64,000 nt of DNA, from assembly GCF_004571195.1 (NCBI RefSeq), contig NZ_CP038271.1, forward strand, positions 2,227,001 through 2,291,000, given 5' to 3'. Shown here one piece after another: positions 1 through 8,270 of this stretch (position 1 is the first letter of the stretch; the number at the start of each line of letters is the position of its first letter). The notes under the pieces were generated by a model that did not search any database, was not told the DNA's origin, and worked only from the letters and a program-made list of their open reading frames with translations. This DNA comes from Legionella geestiana (GTDB lineage Bacteria; Pseudomonadota; Gammaproteobacteria; Legionellales; Legionellaceae). The translations under genes were made by a program, and so were the position numbers.

Positions 1-169
1 CAGCGGTAATAATCAGCACATTACGTGCCGAACGCGCCCAGGCCTGTGACTGCGGATCGGCCTTCATTTCCATGCGCGGAATGTTGTCCGCGATATTCAT
101 GTAGTGCTCGATGGTGTCAGCAAGCACTGTGGGCGCAAGACAAAGCATCAGGGGGGCAAGGCATCGCAT
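1..169 (-). CDS. Secreted protein of unknown function, N-terminal part only
   Basis: The first 56 codons are inside the window and the gene continues past the left edge. The start at 169 is preceded by AGGA with six bases of spacing. The first 17 residues (MRCLAPLMLCLAPTVLA) look like a signal peptide with an Ala-type cleavage site, so the product is probably periplasmic. The visible mature part (DTIEHYMNIADNIPRMEM...) matches no family I can name. It reads in the same direction as the DUF2909 gene next to it and lies beside cytochrome oxidase assembly genes, but that does not establish a role in respiration. This stretch was too short to judge any domain. Confidence 0.6.
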   Translation of the reverse strand, partial: MRCLAPLMLCLAPTVLADTIEHYMNIADNIPRMEMKADPQSQAWARSARNVLIITA

Positions 170-214
170 GGCATATCCTGGTTGCACGAATTCTGTTGAC
201 TCTACCGGGTTGCG

Positions 215-238
215 CCGGGTGAATCAAGAATCACCCGG
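215..238. other. Stem-loop between two minus-strand genes
   Basis: CCGGGTGA (215-222) and TCACCCGG (231-238) form a perfect 8-bp inverted repeat with an 8-base loop. It lies just after the DUF2909 gene on the minus strand. No T-run follows on either side, so it may be a weak terminator or an mRNA-processing hairpin. Confidence 0.5.
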
Positions 239-254
239 AGGAATAAAATCCGCG

Positions 255-467
255 TTATGGATTTTGCAGGGCATGTGGATGCCACCAGCCAAAAAAGGCG
301 CCGGCAAGGAGCAGAAAAAACAGAAAGAGCGACAGCCCGATACGCCAGCTCAGTGCTTTGACCGTTCGCCGGGTGGTACCTTCATCACGCACAAGGTAGA
401 GGAGTGCTGAACCGAGCGCAAAAAGAATGGCCGCCATGATGAGAATAATGAAGATTTTAGGAAACAT
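255..467 (-). CDS. DUF2909 twin-transmembrane protein
   Basis: This 70-residue protein has two hydrophobic helices (about 4-25 and 45-62) joined by a short charged loop. That matches the DUF2909/twin-transmembrane family, which in many gammaproteobacteria lies opposite SURF1 in cytochrome c oxidase clusters. Here it is divergent from SURF1, with 41 bases between the two starts. GGAG lies shortly upstream of its ATG. The role is not established; the conserved position suggests cytochrome oxidase assembly or stability in the inner membrane. Confidence 0.75.
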   Translation of the reverse strand: MFPKIFIILIMAAILFALGSALLYLVRDEGTTRRTVKALSWRIGLSLFLFFLLLAGAFFGWWHPHALQNP

Positions 468-508
468 TTGCTATACTCCGCTTTTTTGGTGGCAGGTTTG
501 ACCCGCAG

Positions 509-1231
509 ATGGTGAGTGTATCCTTTTTTCGTACGCGTTTCACGCGTGATGCGTGGCTGCTCGTAGTCGCGCTGGCGGTCTTTGCCCTTCTGGTGCGTCT
601 GGGCATCTGGCAGCTTGCGCGTGCGGATGAGAAAGAGCGCATAGAAGCCGCACAGGCGCATGCGCAGGTACAAACGCCCGCGTTATGGGCTCCTGATGAC
701 GCGGCGCCTTCGCAGTTTGCGCCTTTCAGCGTTTCCGGGCACTTTTTGCCGCCGGTTTTTTTACTCGATAATCAACACCATCAACACCAGTTTGGTTACC
801 GCGTGCTCTCACCGTTTCAGGCAGAGGGCGGCAATATACTGCTCGTTGACCGTGGCTGGGTACCGGGGGATGTGTCACGCAAAACCTTTCCGCAGGTCAA
901 GACGGCGCTTCATATGCGCACGGTCGAGGGGTATGCCTGGTATCCATCGCCTAAACAGTGGGTTCTGGGAGCGGCGGTGGAATCTGTTGCGGATGGAAAG
1001 GTAACTCTGCTTGAGCGCGAAGACCCCGCACTTGTTTCGGAGCTTTTGCATAAATCGGTCTATCCGTTTATCATGCGCCAAAATCCTGCAGAAAGTGGCG
1101 GGTTTGTGCGGGAATGGCCAGTGGTGTCCATGCCGCCTGCGCGCCATCGGGCGTATGCACTGCAGTGGTTTGGTCTGGCACTGGTAGTTCCTTTTGTCTG
1201 TTTTGGGTTGCTCTGCAAGAAAAAATCATGA
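509..1231 (+). CDS. SURF1-family cytochrome c oxidase assembly protein
   Basis: This 240-residue inner-membrane protein has the SURF1 layout: an N-terminal transmembrane helix (about 15-32, ending RLGIWQLARADEK), a periplasmic domain, and a second helix near the C-terminus (about 214-236). The motif LVDRGWVPGD around residue 115 is typical of the family. SURF1 proteins help load heme a into subunit I of aa3-type oxidases. The gene opens a tightly overlapping run of oxidase assembly genes. The ATG at 509 gives a sensible N-terminus; a GTG follows as the next codon. Its stop overlaps the next start as ATGA. Confidence 0.92.
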   Translation: MVSVSFFRTRFTRDAWLLVVALAVFALLVRLGIWQLARADEKERIEAAQAHAQVQTPALWAPDDAAPSQFAPFSVSGHFLPPVFLLDNQHHQHQFGYRVLSPFQAEGGNILLVDRGWVPGDVSRKTFPQVKTALHMRTVEGYAWYPSPKQWVLGAAVESVADGKVTLLEREDPALVSELLHKSVYPFIMRQNPAESGGFVREWPVVSMPPARHRAYALQWFGLALVVPFVCFGLLCKKKS

Positions 1232-1767
1232 AACTCATGTCGCGTCGTACGGTACTTTTTTGTTTTTTGGGTCTGCTCTTTGCGGCTCCTGGTGTGCTGG
1301 CCCTGTTCTTTTTTCGCCATCCCGACATGATTGCCGGTGCACCCACTAATCAGGGATTTCTGTTGCGCCCGCCAGTCAGCGTTCCAGCGCTTTTAGAAAT
1401 GCCGGCGAACTGGCATCTTTTGCTCTGGAACGAGGGTGCGTGTGAAACCGCCTGCAAGGCGGCTCTCGACAGGCTGGCGCGGGTTCGTCTCGCACTTGGG
1501 AGGCGCGCGCGGCGTGTGGATGTGTCACTGGTTACGAGCGCACCTGCTTCACTTGCGGATGCCATGCTTGTGAAAACACTTAAAGATGCTGATATCCGCG
1601 TGCTCGGTCTCGACGATAAGGCGTTTGCAGGACTGCCGCAGAATGTTTCGGCATTCTTTATTGCAGACCCTGAAGGGTATCTGGTGCTTTCTTATGCCAA
1701 AGATGCGCCTCCGGGAGCTTTATATCACGATCTTAAACATTTGCTGGAAACTAACCCCGATGGATAA
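1228..1767 (+). CDS. Membrane-anchored SCO/thioredoxin-like protein of the oxidase cluster
   Basis: This 179-residue protein has one N-terminal transmembrane helix (about 8-29) and a thioredoxin-like domain. The sequence NEGACETACKAAL places two cysteines four apart (C72 and C76), the CxxxC spacing of SCO copper proteins. The start at 1228 is an ATGA overlap with SURF1; an in-frame start at 1114 would lie deep inside SURF1 and is unlikely. Small proteins of this kind often sit between SURF1 and heme A synthase in gammaproteobacteria. By inference it handles copper or cysteine redox for Cu-A assembly. It is shorter and more divergent than the SCO protein encoded at 3640. Confidence 0.78.
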   Translation: MKLMSRRTVLFCFLGLLFAAPGVLALFFFRHPDMIAGAPTNQGFLLRPPVSVPALLEMPANWHLLLWNEGACETACKAALDRLARVRLALGRRARRVDVSLVTSAPASLADAMLVKTLKDADIRVLGLDDKAFAGLPQNVSAFFIADPEGYLVLSYAKDAPPGALYHDLKHLLETNPDG

Positions 1768-2755
1768 CACACTGCAAAAAACACGCGCGCGTCTCGCGCT
1801 GTTCACAATGCTGCTCGCACTCGGTGTTGTGATGCTGGGCGCTTATACACGACTGTCAGATGCCGGACTTGGCTGCCCCGATTGGCCCGGATGCTATGGC
1901 AAAATACTGGTTCCGGCATCAGTTGACCCGCACATGCAGAATCACTGGCCGGATATGCCGCTCGAGTCCCGAAAGGCGTGGACCGAAATGGCGCACCGCT
2001 ATGTGGCGGGCACCCTCGGGCTTCTTGTGCTCTTACAGGGCGCACTTGCGATTGTTGCACGAAAGCGCCGGCTTTCGGCTACGACGCTGCCTTTTGTACT
2101 GTCAATACTGATTGTGCTGCAGGCGCTTCTTGGCATGTGGACGGTAACCTTAAAGCTCTTGCCCATTGTCGTCATGGCACACCTGCTTGGGGGCATGCTG
2201 CTCTTTTCCGGGCTTTTTGTGCTGACGCTGCAGCTTTACGGGAAATTTCCCGCATCTGGTGGTTGTCCACGCATACTTGCGCTGCTTTGCGTGTTTGCCG
2301 CATTTTTTCAGATAGCGCTTGGCGGCTGGGTGAGTGCAAACTATGCCGGCATGGCCTGCATCGGCTTTCCGACCTGCAACGGGCACTGGTGGATGGCGCC
2401 TGATTTTTCGCAGGGTTTTCACCTGTTTTCGCCGGCAGGGGCGAATTATCAGGGGGGGCTTCTGGATGTGGGGGCGCGCATTACCATACAGTTTGTACAC
2501 CGGTTATGTGCGCTGGCTGTCCTGCTTCTTGTTGTGCTTCAGGCGTGGCGATTGCGCAAAGAGCATGGAATTACGCGTCGCTTTGTCCGTCTAAGCCTTG
2601 TGCTGCTAGTGGCGCAAATTATTCTTGGAGTGGTGAACGTGACGCAATCGCTGCCGCTCTGGTCGGCTGTTGCTCATAATGGTGTTGCCGCATTGCTGCT
2701 TGCAAGCCTCATCGCAATAGCCTTGTCTTCGCGCCGGGAGGTGTGTCATGGCTGA
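1760..2755 (+). CDS. ctaA: Heme A synthase (COX15/CtaA family)
   Basis: This 331-residue polytopic membrane protein has about eight hydrophobic segments. Near the N-terminus it carries the family signature [18 protein letters not shown], and later segments contain histidines expected to bind heme (AHRY, FVHRLCA, VAHNG). It converts heme O to heme A, the step after CtaB. The start at 1760 overlaps the previous gene by 8 bp and gives the usual short cytoplasmic N-terminus. The 3' end overlaps ctaB by 8 bp, so the two sequential enzymes are probably translationally coupled. Confidence 0.95.
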   Translation: MDNTLQKTRARLALFTMLLALGVVMLGAYTRLSDAGLGCPDWPGCYGKILVPASVDPHMQNHWPDMPLESRKAWTEMAHRYVAGTLGLLVLLQGALAIVARKRRLSATTLPFVLSILIVLQALLGMWTVTLKLLPIVVMAHLLGGMLLFSGLFVLTLQLYGKFPASGGCPRILALLCVFAAFFQIALGGWVSANYAGMACIGFPTCNGHWWMAPDFSQGFHLFSPAGANYQGGLLDVGARITIQFVHRLCALAVLLLVVLQAWRLRKEHGITRRFVRLSLVLLVAQIILGVVNVTQSLPLWSAVAHNGVAALLLASLIAIALSSRREVCHG

Positions 2756-3626
2756 GGCCCTCGTACGCACGCGCGACTGGCGTGATTTTTTGGAACTTTG
2801 TAAGCCGCGTGTTGTTGCGCTTATGCTGCTGACCGTGCTGGTTGGCATGTATCTCGCGGCTCCCGGCGCCATCGCGCCGCAGCTCCTTATCTGCTCACTG
2901 GTAGGTATTGGGCTTTGCGCGGGAAGTGCGGCAGCGGTTAATCATCTTGTTGACCGGCGCATTGATGCCATCATGGCGCGCACTCGAAAGCGTCCGATTG
3001 CGCGCGGCAGGGTGTCGGTGCATGAGGCGCTTTTGTTCGCGCTGCTGCTTGGCATCAGCGGTTTATGGCTGCTTGCGGTCGCTGTGAATGTGCTGACGGC
3101 CGTACTGACTTTCGTAACACTCATTGGCTATGCCGGTATTTATACCGGTTACCTGAAGCGCGCGACCTCGCAGAACATTGTCATCGGCGGCCTCGCAGGT
3201 GCCGCACCACCGCTTCTTGGATGGACTGCAGTTTCCAACCAGCTTGACCCGCAGGCACTGCTCCTCGTATTGATTATCTTCACCTGGACGCCACCACATT
3301 TCTGGGCGCTTGCCATTTATCGCATTGAAGAATATCGCCATGCTGAAATTCCAATGCTGCCGGTCACGCATGGGATTGCCTTCACCCGGCTCAGTATCCT
3401 TCTTTACACAGTTCTTCTTGTCGTGGTCAGTGTACTGCCCACCGTGGTGGGTATGAGTGGATGGCTTTATCTCGCAGGCGCACTGCTGCTTGGGGCACGT
3501 TTTTTGCACTGGTCGGTGCGACTGATGCGTACTGAAAGACCGATAGTCGCCATGCAGACCTTTCGTTTTTCCATCGTCTACCTGATGCTTTTGTTTGTGT
3601 TTTTACTGGTTGATCATTATTTATAA
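2748..3626 (+). CDS. ctaB: Protoheme IX farnesyltransferase (heme O synthase)
   Basis: This 292-residue UbiA-superfamily prenyltransferase has about nine transmembrane helices. The aspartate-rich motif [19 protein letters not shown] (from about residue 65) marks the heme O synthase subgroup and binds Mg-farnesyl diphosphate. A second acidic/basic motif ([15 protein letters not shown]) lies near residue 200. It attaches farnesyl to heme b, making heme O for CtaA, which is encoded immediately upstream with an 8-bp overlap. Length and start agree with family members. Confidence 0.96.
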   Translation: MAEALVRTRDWRDFLELCKPRVVALMLLTVLVGMYLAAPGAIAPQLLICSLVGIGLCAGSAAAVNHLVDRRIDAIMARTRKRPIARGRVSVHEALLFALLLGISGLWLLAVAVNVLTAVLTFVTLIGYAGIYTGYLKRATSQNIVIGGLAGAAPPLLGWTAVSNQLDPQALLLVLIIFTWTPPHFWALAIYRIEEYRHAEIPMLPVTHGIAFTRLSILLYTVLLVVVSVLPTVVGMSGWLYLAGALLLGARFLHWSVRLMRTERPIVAMQTFRFSIVYLMLLFVFLLVDHYL

Positions 3627-3639
3627 GAGGGGTTCTGGC

Positions 3640-4281
3640 ATGTTGTCACAAAAACAGCGAATTAAACGTGTGGTTCTGGTGCTTTTGATGTGTGTGGCCG
3701 GTATTCTGGCAACGTTTTACGTAAGCCAGATGTCGAAGAAAAAACCACTTGATTCCTCTCAGCTCTACGGCACACTGCTGTCAAATCCGCGGGATATCAA
3801 TGCGTTCGAACTTTCAGGAACCGATGGCACACCCTTCAACAATGCCAGCCTAAAAGGCCGATGGACGCTGCTCTTTTTTGGATTTACGCAATGCGGTCAT
3901 ATCTGCCCGACTACCATGGCGGAGCTTGGCACGATGTATCGCGAGCTTGAAAAGCAGGGCGTAACACCGCTTCCGCGTGTAGTCATGATTTCCATCGACC
4001 CGGCCCGTGACTCACTGAAAACCCTTAAGCATTATACCCGTGCCTTTAATCCGCATTTTGAAGGGGCCCGTGGTGAAGAGTCTGCGGTCAGCGCGCTTGC
4101 GCGGGAAATGGGCATTGCCTGGGAGGCCGTGCAGCCTCGACCCGGTGCGCAGGGGTATGACATTCAGCACAGTGGCACCATTATGCTTGTTAACCCGAAT
4201 GGACAGCTGCAGGCGTTTTTTACACCGCCACTGGTTGCTGCCAATCTGGCAAAAGATTATGCGCTTATCGTGGCATCCTGA
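3640..4281 (+). CDS. SCO1/SenC-family copper chaperone
   Basis: This 213-residue protein has an N-terminal membrane anchor (about 10-29) and a thioredoxin-fold domain outside the membrane. FGFTQCGHICPT carries the copper-binding CxxxC pair (C85, C89), and the conserved histidine lies in YDIQHSGTIMLVNP. SCO proteins deliver copper to the Cu-A centre of oxidase subunit II. The start at 3640 follows AGAGGGG with good spacing; an in-frame start at 3595 would lie inside ctaB. It ends the oxidase assembly run. Confidence 0.93.
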   Translation: MLSQKQRIKRVVLVLLMCVAGILATFYVSQMSKKKPLDSSQLYGTLLSNPRDINAFELSGTDGTPFNNASLKGRWTLLFFGFTQCGHICPTTMAELGTMYRELEKQGVTPLPRVVMISIDPARDSLKTLKHYTRAFNPHFEGARGEESAVSALAREMGIAWEAVQPRPGAQGYDIQHSGTIMLVNPNGQLQAFFTPPLVAANLAKDYALIVAS

Positions 4282-4302
4282 AGACGAAGGAAATTAATAC
4301 CC

Positions 4303-5211
4303 ATGAAAATTGCAATTTTGGCCACCAATCCTAATCTCTATTCGCACAAACGGCTGGTGGAAGCCGGAGTGGGGGCAGGGCATGAGGTCAAAATCATTAA
4401 CCCGCTCTACTGTTACATGAACGTGGCAGCCTCCAATCCGAATGTACATTATCGCGGCGGCGAGCCGCTGGAACGGTTTGATGCGGTGATTCCACGCATT
4501 GGCGCATCCATGACCTATTACGGAACTGCCGTGCTGCGTCACATGGAAACCATGGGCATGTATTCCATCAACGAATCGATTGCCATCTGTCGCTCACGTG
4601 ATAAGTTTCGTGCGCTTCAGCTCCTTGCCCGCAAAGGCATCCCCATGCCACTGACAAGTTTTGCGCAGTCTCCGGATGATACGGAAGACCTGATTCGCAT
4701 GGTGGGCGGCGCGCCACTGGTCATTAAACTTCTGGAGGGCACGCAGGGCAAGGGGGTTATTCTTGCGGAAAGTGACCAGTCTGCCATCAACATTATTAAT
4801 GCGTTCAAGGAAATGCGCGCTAACATTCTGGTGCAGGAATTCATCCAGGAGTCGCGGGGCATGGACATACGCTGCTTTGTAATTGGAGACAAAGTAGTGG
4901 CTTCGATTCGTCGCCAGGCACGTGAGGGTGAGTTTCGCGCCAACGTGCATCAGGGCGGCAAGGCGATGAAGGTCAAACTCTCGCCCCAGGAGCGGGCCAT
5001 CGCCGTTGCAGCCGCCAAAACCATGGGGCTGAAGGTGGCGGGGGTTGACCTTATTCGCTCAAACCATGGCCCATTGGTGCTGGAAATCAACTCTTCCCCC
5101 GGCTTTGAAGGTGTGGAAAAGGCAACCGGTGTGAATATCGCTGGAAAAATCATTCACTACATCGAGAAGCATGCAAAACCTCTTGGCGTTAATAAGCGCT
5201 TCCAGGGGTAA
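4303..5211 (+). CDS. rimK: RimK-type alpha-L-glutamate ligase
   Basis: This 302-residue ATP-grasp ligase starts [18 protein letters not shown], the typical RimK opening. The ATP-grasp core is recognisable by [38 protein letters not shown] and the metal-binding end [14 protein letters not shown]. In E. coli, RimK adds glutamates to the C-terminus of ribosomal protein S6 and can also make poly-alpha-glutamate. AAGGA precedes the ATG by about eleven bases. It lies 21 bp after the SCO gene and may be read through from the oxidase run, although no functional link is expected. Confidence 0.93.
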   Translation: MKIAILATNPNLYSHKRLVEAGVGAGHEVKIINPLYCYMNVAASNPNVHYRGGEPLERFDAVIPRIGASMTYYGTAVLRHMETMGMYSINESIAICRSRDKFRALQLLARKGIPMPLTSFAQSPDDTEDLIRMVGGAPLVIKLLEGTQGKGVILAESDQSAINIINAFKEMRANILVQEFIQESRGMDIRCFVIGDKVVASIRRQAREGEFRANVHQGGKAMKVKLSPQERAIAVAAAKTMGLKVAGVDLIRSNHGPLVLEINSSPGFEGVEKATGVNIAGKIIHYIEKHAKPLGVNKRFQG

Positions 5212-5330
5212 CTCCTTCTCATTATGCATGGAGCGAGTCAATAAAAATCATGTGTAACCATTCCCCTAAAGCATTCAAAATGTGGTGAATAGATACAATC
5301 ATGTTGGAGACTGCCTGAGTTCCTACTGAA

Positions 5331-5570
5331 TCAATTTCGCCTGTCAGCGCTTTTTCCGATAAGCCACTGAGGGTTGACCTCCAGCTCTTCGGCGATGCGC
5401 TGAGCGAGCGCCTGGTCCGGCGTCAGTTGACCTTCAAGCAGGGCGCTTGCCTTGAAGCGTGGGATATGCAGCATTTTCGCAAAGGCTTCTTCGCGCTCAT
5501 GCAGGGGTTGCGGTACGCCGATGGCGTCCAGTTCGTGGTTGAGGCGTTCTGCAAAGACCCGGTTATGCAT
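5331..5570 (-). CDS. Small XRE/Cro-CI type HTH regulator
   Basis: This 79-residue protein has a helix-turn-helix that resembles phage-repressor DNA-binding domains (FAKMLHIPRFKASALLEGQ, then AQRIAEELEVNPQWLIG). It has no extra domain, so it probably acts as a small DNA-binding repressor. I chose the ATG at 5570. A longer reading from a GTG at 5612 would run through the predicted -10 box and operator repeats, which argues against it. The repeats directly upstream suggest self-regulation. It lies downstream of the 505-residue orphan in the same direction but has its own promoter-like sequence. Confidence 0.72.
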   Translation of the reverse strand: MHNRVFAERLNHELDAIGVPQPLHEREEAFAKMLHIPRFKASALLEGQLTPDQALAQRIAEELEVNPQWLIGKSADRRN

Positions 5571-5580
5571 GGTTGTTTTC

Positions 5581-5630
5581 CATACGAAGAGGTATGTCTT
5601 TTCGTATAGCACAGATTGGTGATTTTACAA
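5581..5630 (-). promoter_or_regulatory. Promoter with overlapping operator repeats for the HTH gene
   Basis: On the minus strand TTGTAA (5625-5630) and TATACG (5603-5608) are separated by 16 bases, a plausible -35/-10 pair. The -10 lies inside an inverted repeat: ATACGAA (5582-5588) and TTCGTAT (5601-5607), 12 bases apart. A second repeat, CATAC (5581-5585) and GTATG (5592-5596), is nested in it. Three related half-sites over a promoter next to a small repressor gene fit an autoregulated operator. Confidence 0.55.
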
Positions 5631-5638
5631 GTGAAGTA

Positions 5639-5666
5639 CCGCGTCCGTGAGGATTAACGGACGCGG
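5639..5666. terminator. Perfect 10-bp stem-loop downstream of the 505-residue gene
   Basis: CCGCGTCCGT (5639-5648) pairs perfectly with ACGGACGCGG (5657-5666) across an 8-base loop. It starts 8 bases after the stop of the minus-strand gene ending at 5675, so it probably ends or protects that transcript. The following minus-strand bases are not a clean T-run, so termination would be weak or factor-assisted. Confidence 0.5.
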
Positions 5667-5674
5667 TCAGGCGC

Positions 5675-7192
5675 TTAAGAACGGTCCCCACTGTAGCTGC
5701 AGGACGCGCCGCTGCTGGTGCTGCATGCCGCCATTTGCTCCCGGCTCGGGCTGTCCGGTCGGAAAAGACCAAGACCATCGCGCGAGGGTGATACCAGAAT
5801 GACGTCAAACAGCGAAGACTCCTCTGACGCAGGTATTTCTACGGCCTCTACTCCGCATAAATCACTCGCCAATTGAGGTCCATTGCCCGGGTCAATCATA
5901 ACAGAATCAGCGTTGATGGAGTCGAGTTTTGCATGCGAGTCCAGCAGCTGAAGTGCGATAAGAATCTTTCTCGCTTCAACGGCTCTGTCATTATCGCAAA
6001 GACGCCTGAGACGTTCTTCATCGAGCTGCCCGCGCTTTGCCAGTATAGTGATACTTTGCAGAAAATCGACAGGGTGTGTGACCCGGGGGTTTGCGCAGCT
6101 GGTGGCCGCCAGACTAAGCTGCGCTTCGCGCATGTCTTCTGGAAATACATGGTTAATGCATTCAACCGTTTCCTGCCATGCGGTGGCAAGATTCGGCGCA
6201 TCCTGCAGTTTTTTGAATAAAGGAGGGGACAGCAGTGAGCCGTGTGAGGCTGCATTAAGCTTAATCCAGGCATTTACGGCGTTGGTGCGTGCCTCTTCGG
6301 TAATGGTTAAAAAAGCTACAGACGCGGATTGCGGGCTATCGGCATGGATCTTGTAGTTTACGAAAAATGCTTTAGAAATGGGATCTGAGGGAATGTTGTT
6401 CTGTCGTCTCAGCAGCAGGTCCAGTGCTGGTACTCCGTATATCCGCAGGGAGCTGAGAAACTTTTCCGGATCATTGACCTCGTTACAGATGCGGTGAAGC
6501 ATTTCAGCATCCAGAGTGTGCTCATGGATGGCAATATGAGTAATAATTTCTCTGCAATTCAAAACTTTACTCATAGACGGGATCAGTGGAGAGCGGTTTT
6601 CCGGGGAGCTGCCAAATATGGCCATGTCTGCGGTTATGCCCAGTTTTTTGAGGGCGGTAAAAATGGAAAGTATCTCCTGGACCCGCAGTCTCTTACTCCT
6701 CGAGCCGGGTGCTTCGATGGCCTCCTTCAGCTGCCGCATAAGATACTCGAATGTGGGATAAAAACGCTCTGGTATGCTGATGTTTTCCAGATAAGGAAGA
6801 TAATCTTCGAATCTTATGCCGTGCTCTGCGAACACCTTCAACCATCTTACCAGCGCCTCGGCATTATTCGGGTGGCGCTCTATAAACGCGAGATAACGAG
6901 GCGTTGTTAACCCGGCCCTGGCCATCCCGCTCAGCACCTCCATGCCTCCAAATTTATCGGCAATTTCAGTGAAGCACGCACTGCTCGCCTGGCCGGCGCT
7001 GCTTTTAGAAAGAAGGATGTTGACCAGTTCAGGCAGCGCTTCATCGTGCAGCGACTCTCCCGTGTACATGTGCTTTTTCAGGAATTCTTGAAGTAATTGG
7101 ACGTGTGATTCATCACCAGTAACATAGTGCCTGAGAAGGCCTTTTGATTCATCGTATTTTGATATAGCGTCACGCAAAGTGGAAATTAACAT
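5675..7192 (-). CDS. Large alpha-helical protein of unknown function (possible secreted effector)
   Basis: I do not recognise this 505-residue protein. It has no signal peptide and no transmembrane segment. Residues 1 to about 430 read as successive amphipathic helices, suggesting a helical-repeat scaffold (for example LVRWLKVFAEHGIRFEDYLPYLENI, described here only by its heptad-like pattern). The last 50 residues are disordered and rich in Ser, Glu and Cys, which is a common tail type in Dot/Icm substrates. AGGA precedes the ATG. It stands alone between rimK and the rhodanese gene. The effector idea is inference from genus, size and tail only. Confidence 0.6.
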   Translation of the reverse strand: MLISTLRDAISKYDESKGLLRHYVTGDESHVQLLQEFLKKHMYTGESLHDEALPELVNILLSKSSAGQASSACFTEIADKFGGMEVLSGMARAGLTTPRYLAFIERHPNNAEALVRWLKVFAEHGIRFEDYLPYLENISIPERFYPTFEYLMRQLKEAIEAPGSRSKRLRVQEILSIFTALKKLGITADMAIFGSSPENRSPLIPSMSKVLNCREIITHIAIHEHTLDAEMLHRICNEVNDPEKFLSSLRIYGVPALDLLLRRQNNIPSDPISKAFFVNYKIHADSPQSASVAFLTITEEARTNAVNAWIKLNAASHGSLLSPPLFKKLQDAPNLATAWQETVECINHVFPEDMREAQLSLAATSCANPRVTHPVDFLQSITILAKRGQLDEERLRRLCDNDRAVEARKILIALQLLDSHAKLDSINADSVMIDPGNGPQLASDLCGVEAVEIPASEESSLFDVILVSPSRDGLGLFRPDSPSREQMAACSTSSGASCSYSGDRS

Positions 7193-7377
7193 ATGACAAT
7201 TCCTTTTTTATAAAAACAAGTGCGTAAAAAGCACGCCAGTAGGAAATCTGTCCGGCGGTTTTGATTCTATCGCAAAGACTGTATGTTTGATATGGGAAGA
7301 AATCCCTTGTGCCTCTTGTTAAAAAAGGCTATGTTTTTGGAACGAAAATGCCTTAAATGTTAAACCGGGAGAGTTCC

Positions 7378-7701
7378 ATGGCAATGCATGTGGTGGATGC
7401 GAAAACCCTGAAACAATGGCTTGAGCGCGATGAAGCCGTACTGGTGGATGTGCGTGAGTGCGCGGAGCATGCCGAGGCGCGTATTGCTCCCGCCATGCAC
7501 GTACCACTGGCCACGCTGTCACGTGAAACGCTCCCGGCATTTGCCGGAAAAAAACTGGTGCTGCATTGTGCGGCCGGCGTGCGCAGTGCCCGGGGGTGTG
7601 AGCGCCTGCTCACCGAGTGGCCGGAGCTTGAAGTCTATAGCCTTGAGGGCGGTATTCAGGCCTGGGCGGGCATGGGCTATCCTGTGGACTGTGGGGCTTG
7701 A
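7378..7701 (+). CDS. Rhodanese-like sulfurtransferase, single domain
   Basis: This 107-residue protein is one rhodanese domain. The active-site loop is HCAAGVRSARG, with the catalytic cysteine that carries persulfide sulfur, followed by EGGIQAWAGMGYPV at the C-terminal end. It is probably cytoplasmic, since no signal peptide is seen. The ATG at 7378 has GGGAGAG just upstream; the in-frame ATG at 7357 has no such site. It lies 57 bp before umuD, but the palindrome between them suggests that umuDC is controlled separately. Confidence 0.88.
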   Translation: MAMHVVDAKTLKQWLERDEAVLVDVRECAEHAEARIAPAMHVPLATLSRETLPAFAGKKLVLHCAAGVRSARGCERLLTEWPELEVYSLEGGIQAWAGMGYPVDCGA

Positions 7702-7726
7702 CAAACAGAGCATATCGGCACACCAT

Positions 7727-7748
7727 TTGATTATTGTACATTAATCAA
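7727..7748. promoter_or_regulatory. Near-perfect 22-bp palindrome upstream of umuDC
   Basis: TTGATTA (7727-7733) and TAATCAA (7742-7748) are perfect inverted arms around TTGTACAT. Folded at the centre of TGTACA, the two 11-base halves differ at one position. It ends 10 bases before the umuD ATG and next to the ribosome site. It looks like an operator for a dimeric repressor. It does not match the CTGT-N8-ACAG LexA box. A TTGACA at 7698-7703 could be a -35, but I see no good -10 at standard distance. Confidence 0.55.
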
Positions 7749-7758
7749 GAGGTGTATC

Positions 7759-8265
7759 ATGTCAGCACATGGCGGCCGGCGGGAAGGTGCCGGGCGTCCC
7801 CGGGGAGTGGCCACTAAAGCCATCCGGGTGCCCCTTGCCCGCCTTTCAGATATCAACGCACTGCTTGCGCGCCCGGCAGCAGGGTTCCCACTCTATGCGA
7901 GCACGGTACCGGCCGGGTTTCCCTCACCGGCCGATGATTTTATCGAGGCGCATCTTGACCTTAACACCCATCTGGTGCGTCATCCCGCAGCCACTTTTTT
8001 TGTGATGGCCTCCGGCGACTCCATGCTGGGAGCCGGAATTCATTCCGGCGACATGCTGATTGTCGACCGCAGCCTCGAGGCCACGCACGGTCGTATTGTT
8101 ATTGCGGCGATTGACGGCGAACTGACCGTAAAGCGTTTGTCGCGCACAGACGGGCGTGTGCGGCTTTTACCCGAAAACCCCGATTATCCCGCGATTGATA
8201 TCAGTGATTCTCAGGACATGGTTATCTGGGGTGTCGTGACGCACGTTATCCATCCGGCGGAGTAG
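7759..8265 (+). CDS. umuD: UmuD-like translesion synthesis protein (self-cleaving S24 family)
   Basis: This 168-residue protein is the UmuD partner of UmuC. The S24 peptidase dyad is present: S88 in ASGDSML and K125 in GELTVKRL, 37 residues apart as in E. coli (S60/K97). The cleavage site is Ala52-Gly53 (VPAGFPSPADD), with Ala in place of the usual Cys. The N-terminus is about 28 residues longer than E. coli UmuD and carries HGGRREGAGRPRG, a basic AT-hook-like patch. After DNA damage, self-cleavage would yield UmuD' for polymerase V. RBS AGAGG; umuC follows five bases later. Confidence 0.93.
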   Translation: MSAHGGRREGAGRPRGVATKAIRVPLARLSDINALLARPAAGFPLYASTVPAGFPSPADDFIEAHLDLNTHLVRHPAATFFVMASGDSMLGAGIHSGDMLIVDRSLEATHGRIVIAAIDGELTVKRLSRTDGRVRLLPENPDYPAIDISDSQDMVIWGVVTHVIHPAE

Positions 8266-8270
8266 GGGAG

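Noticed and set aside
1114-1227. Longer start for the SCO-like gene
   Set aside because: It lies inside SURF1, while the ATGA overlap at 1228 gives a normal membrane anchor.
7681-7758. LexA/SOS box upstream of umuD
   Set aside because: CTGTGGACTGTGG at 7682 looks partly like CTGT-N8-ACAG but lacks the second half; the palindrome further down is a different sequence.
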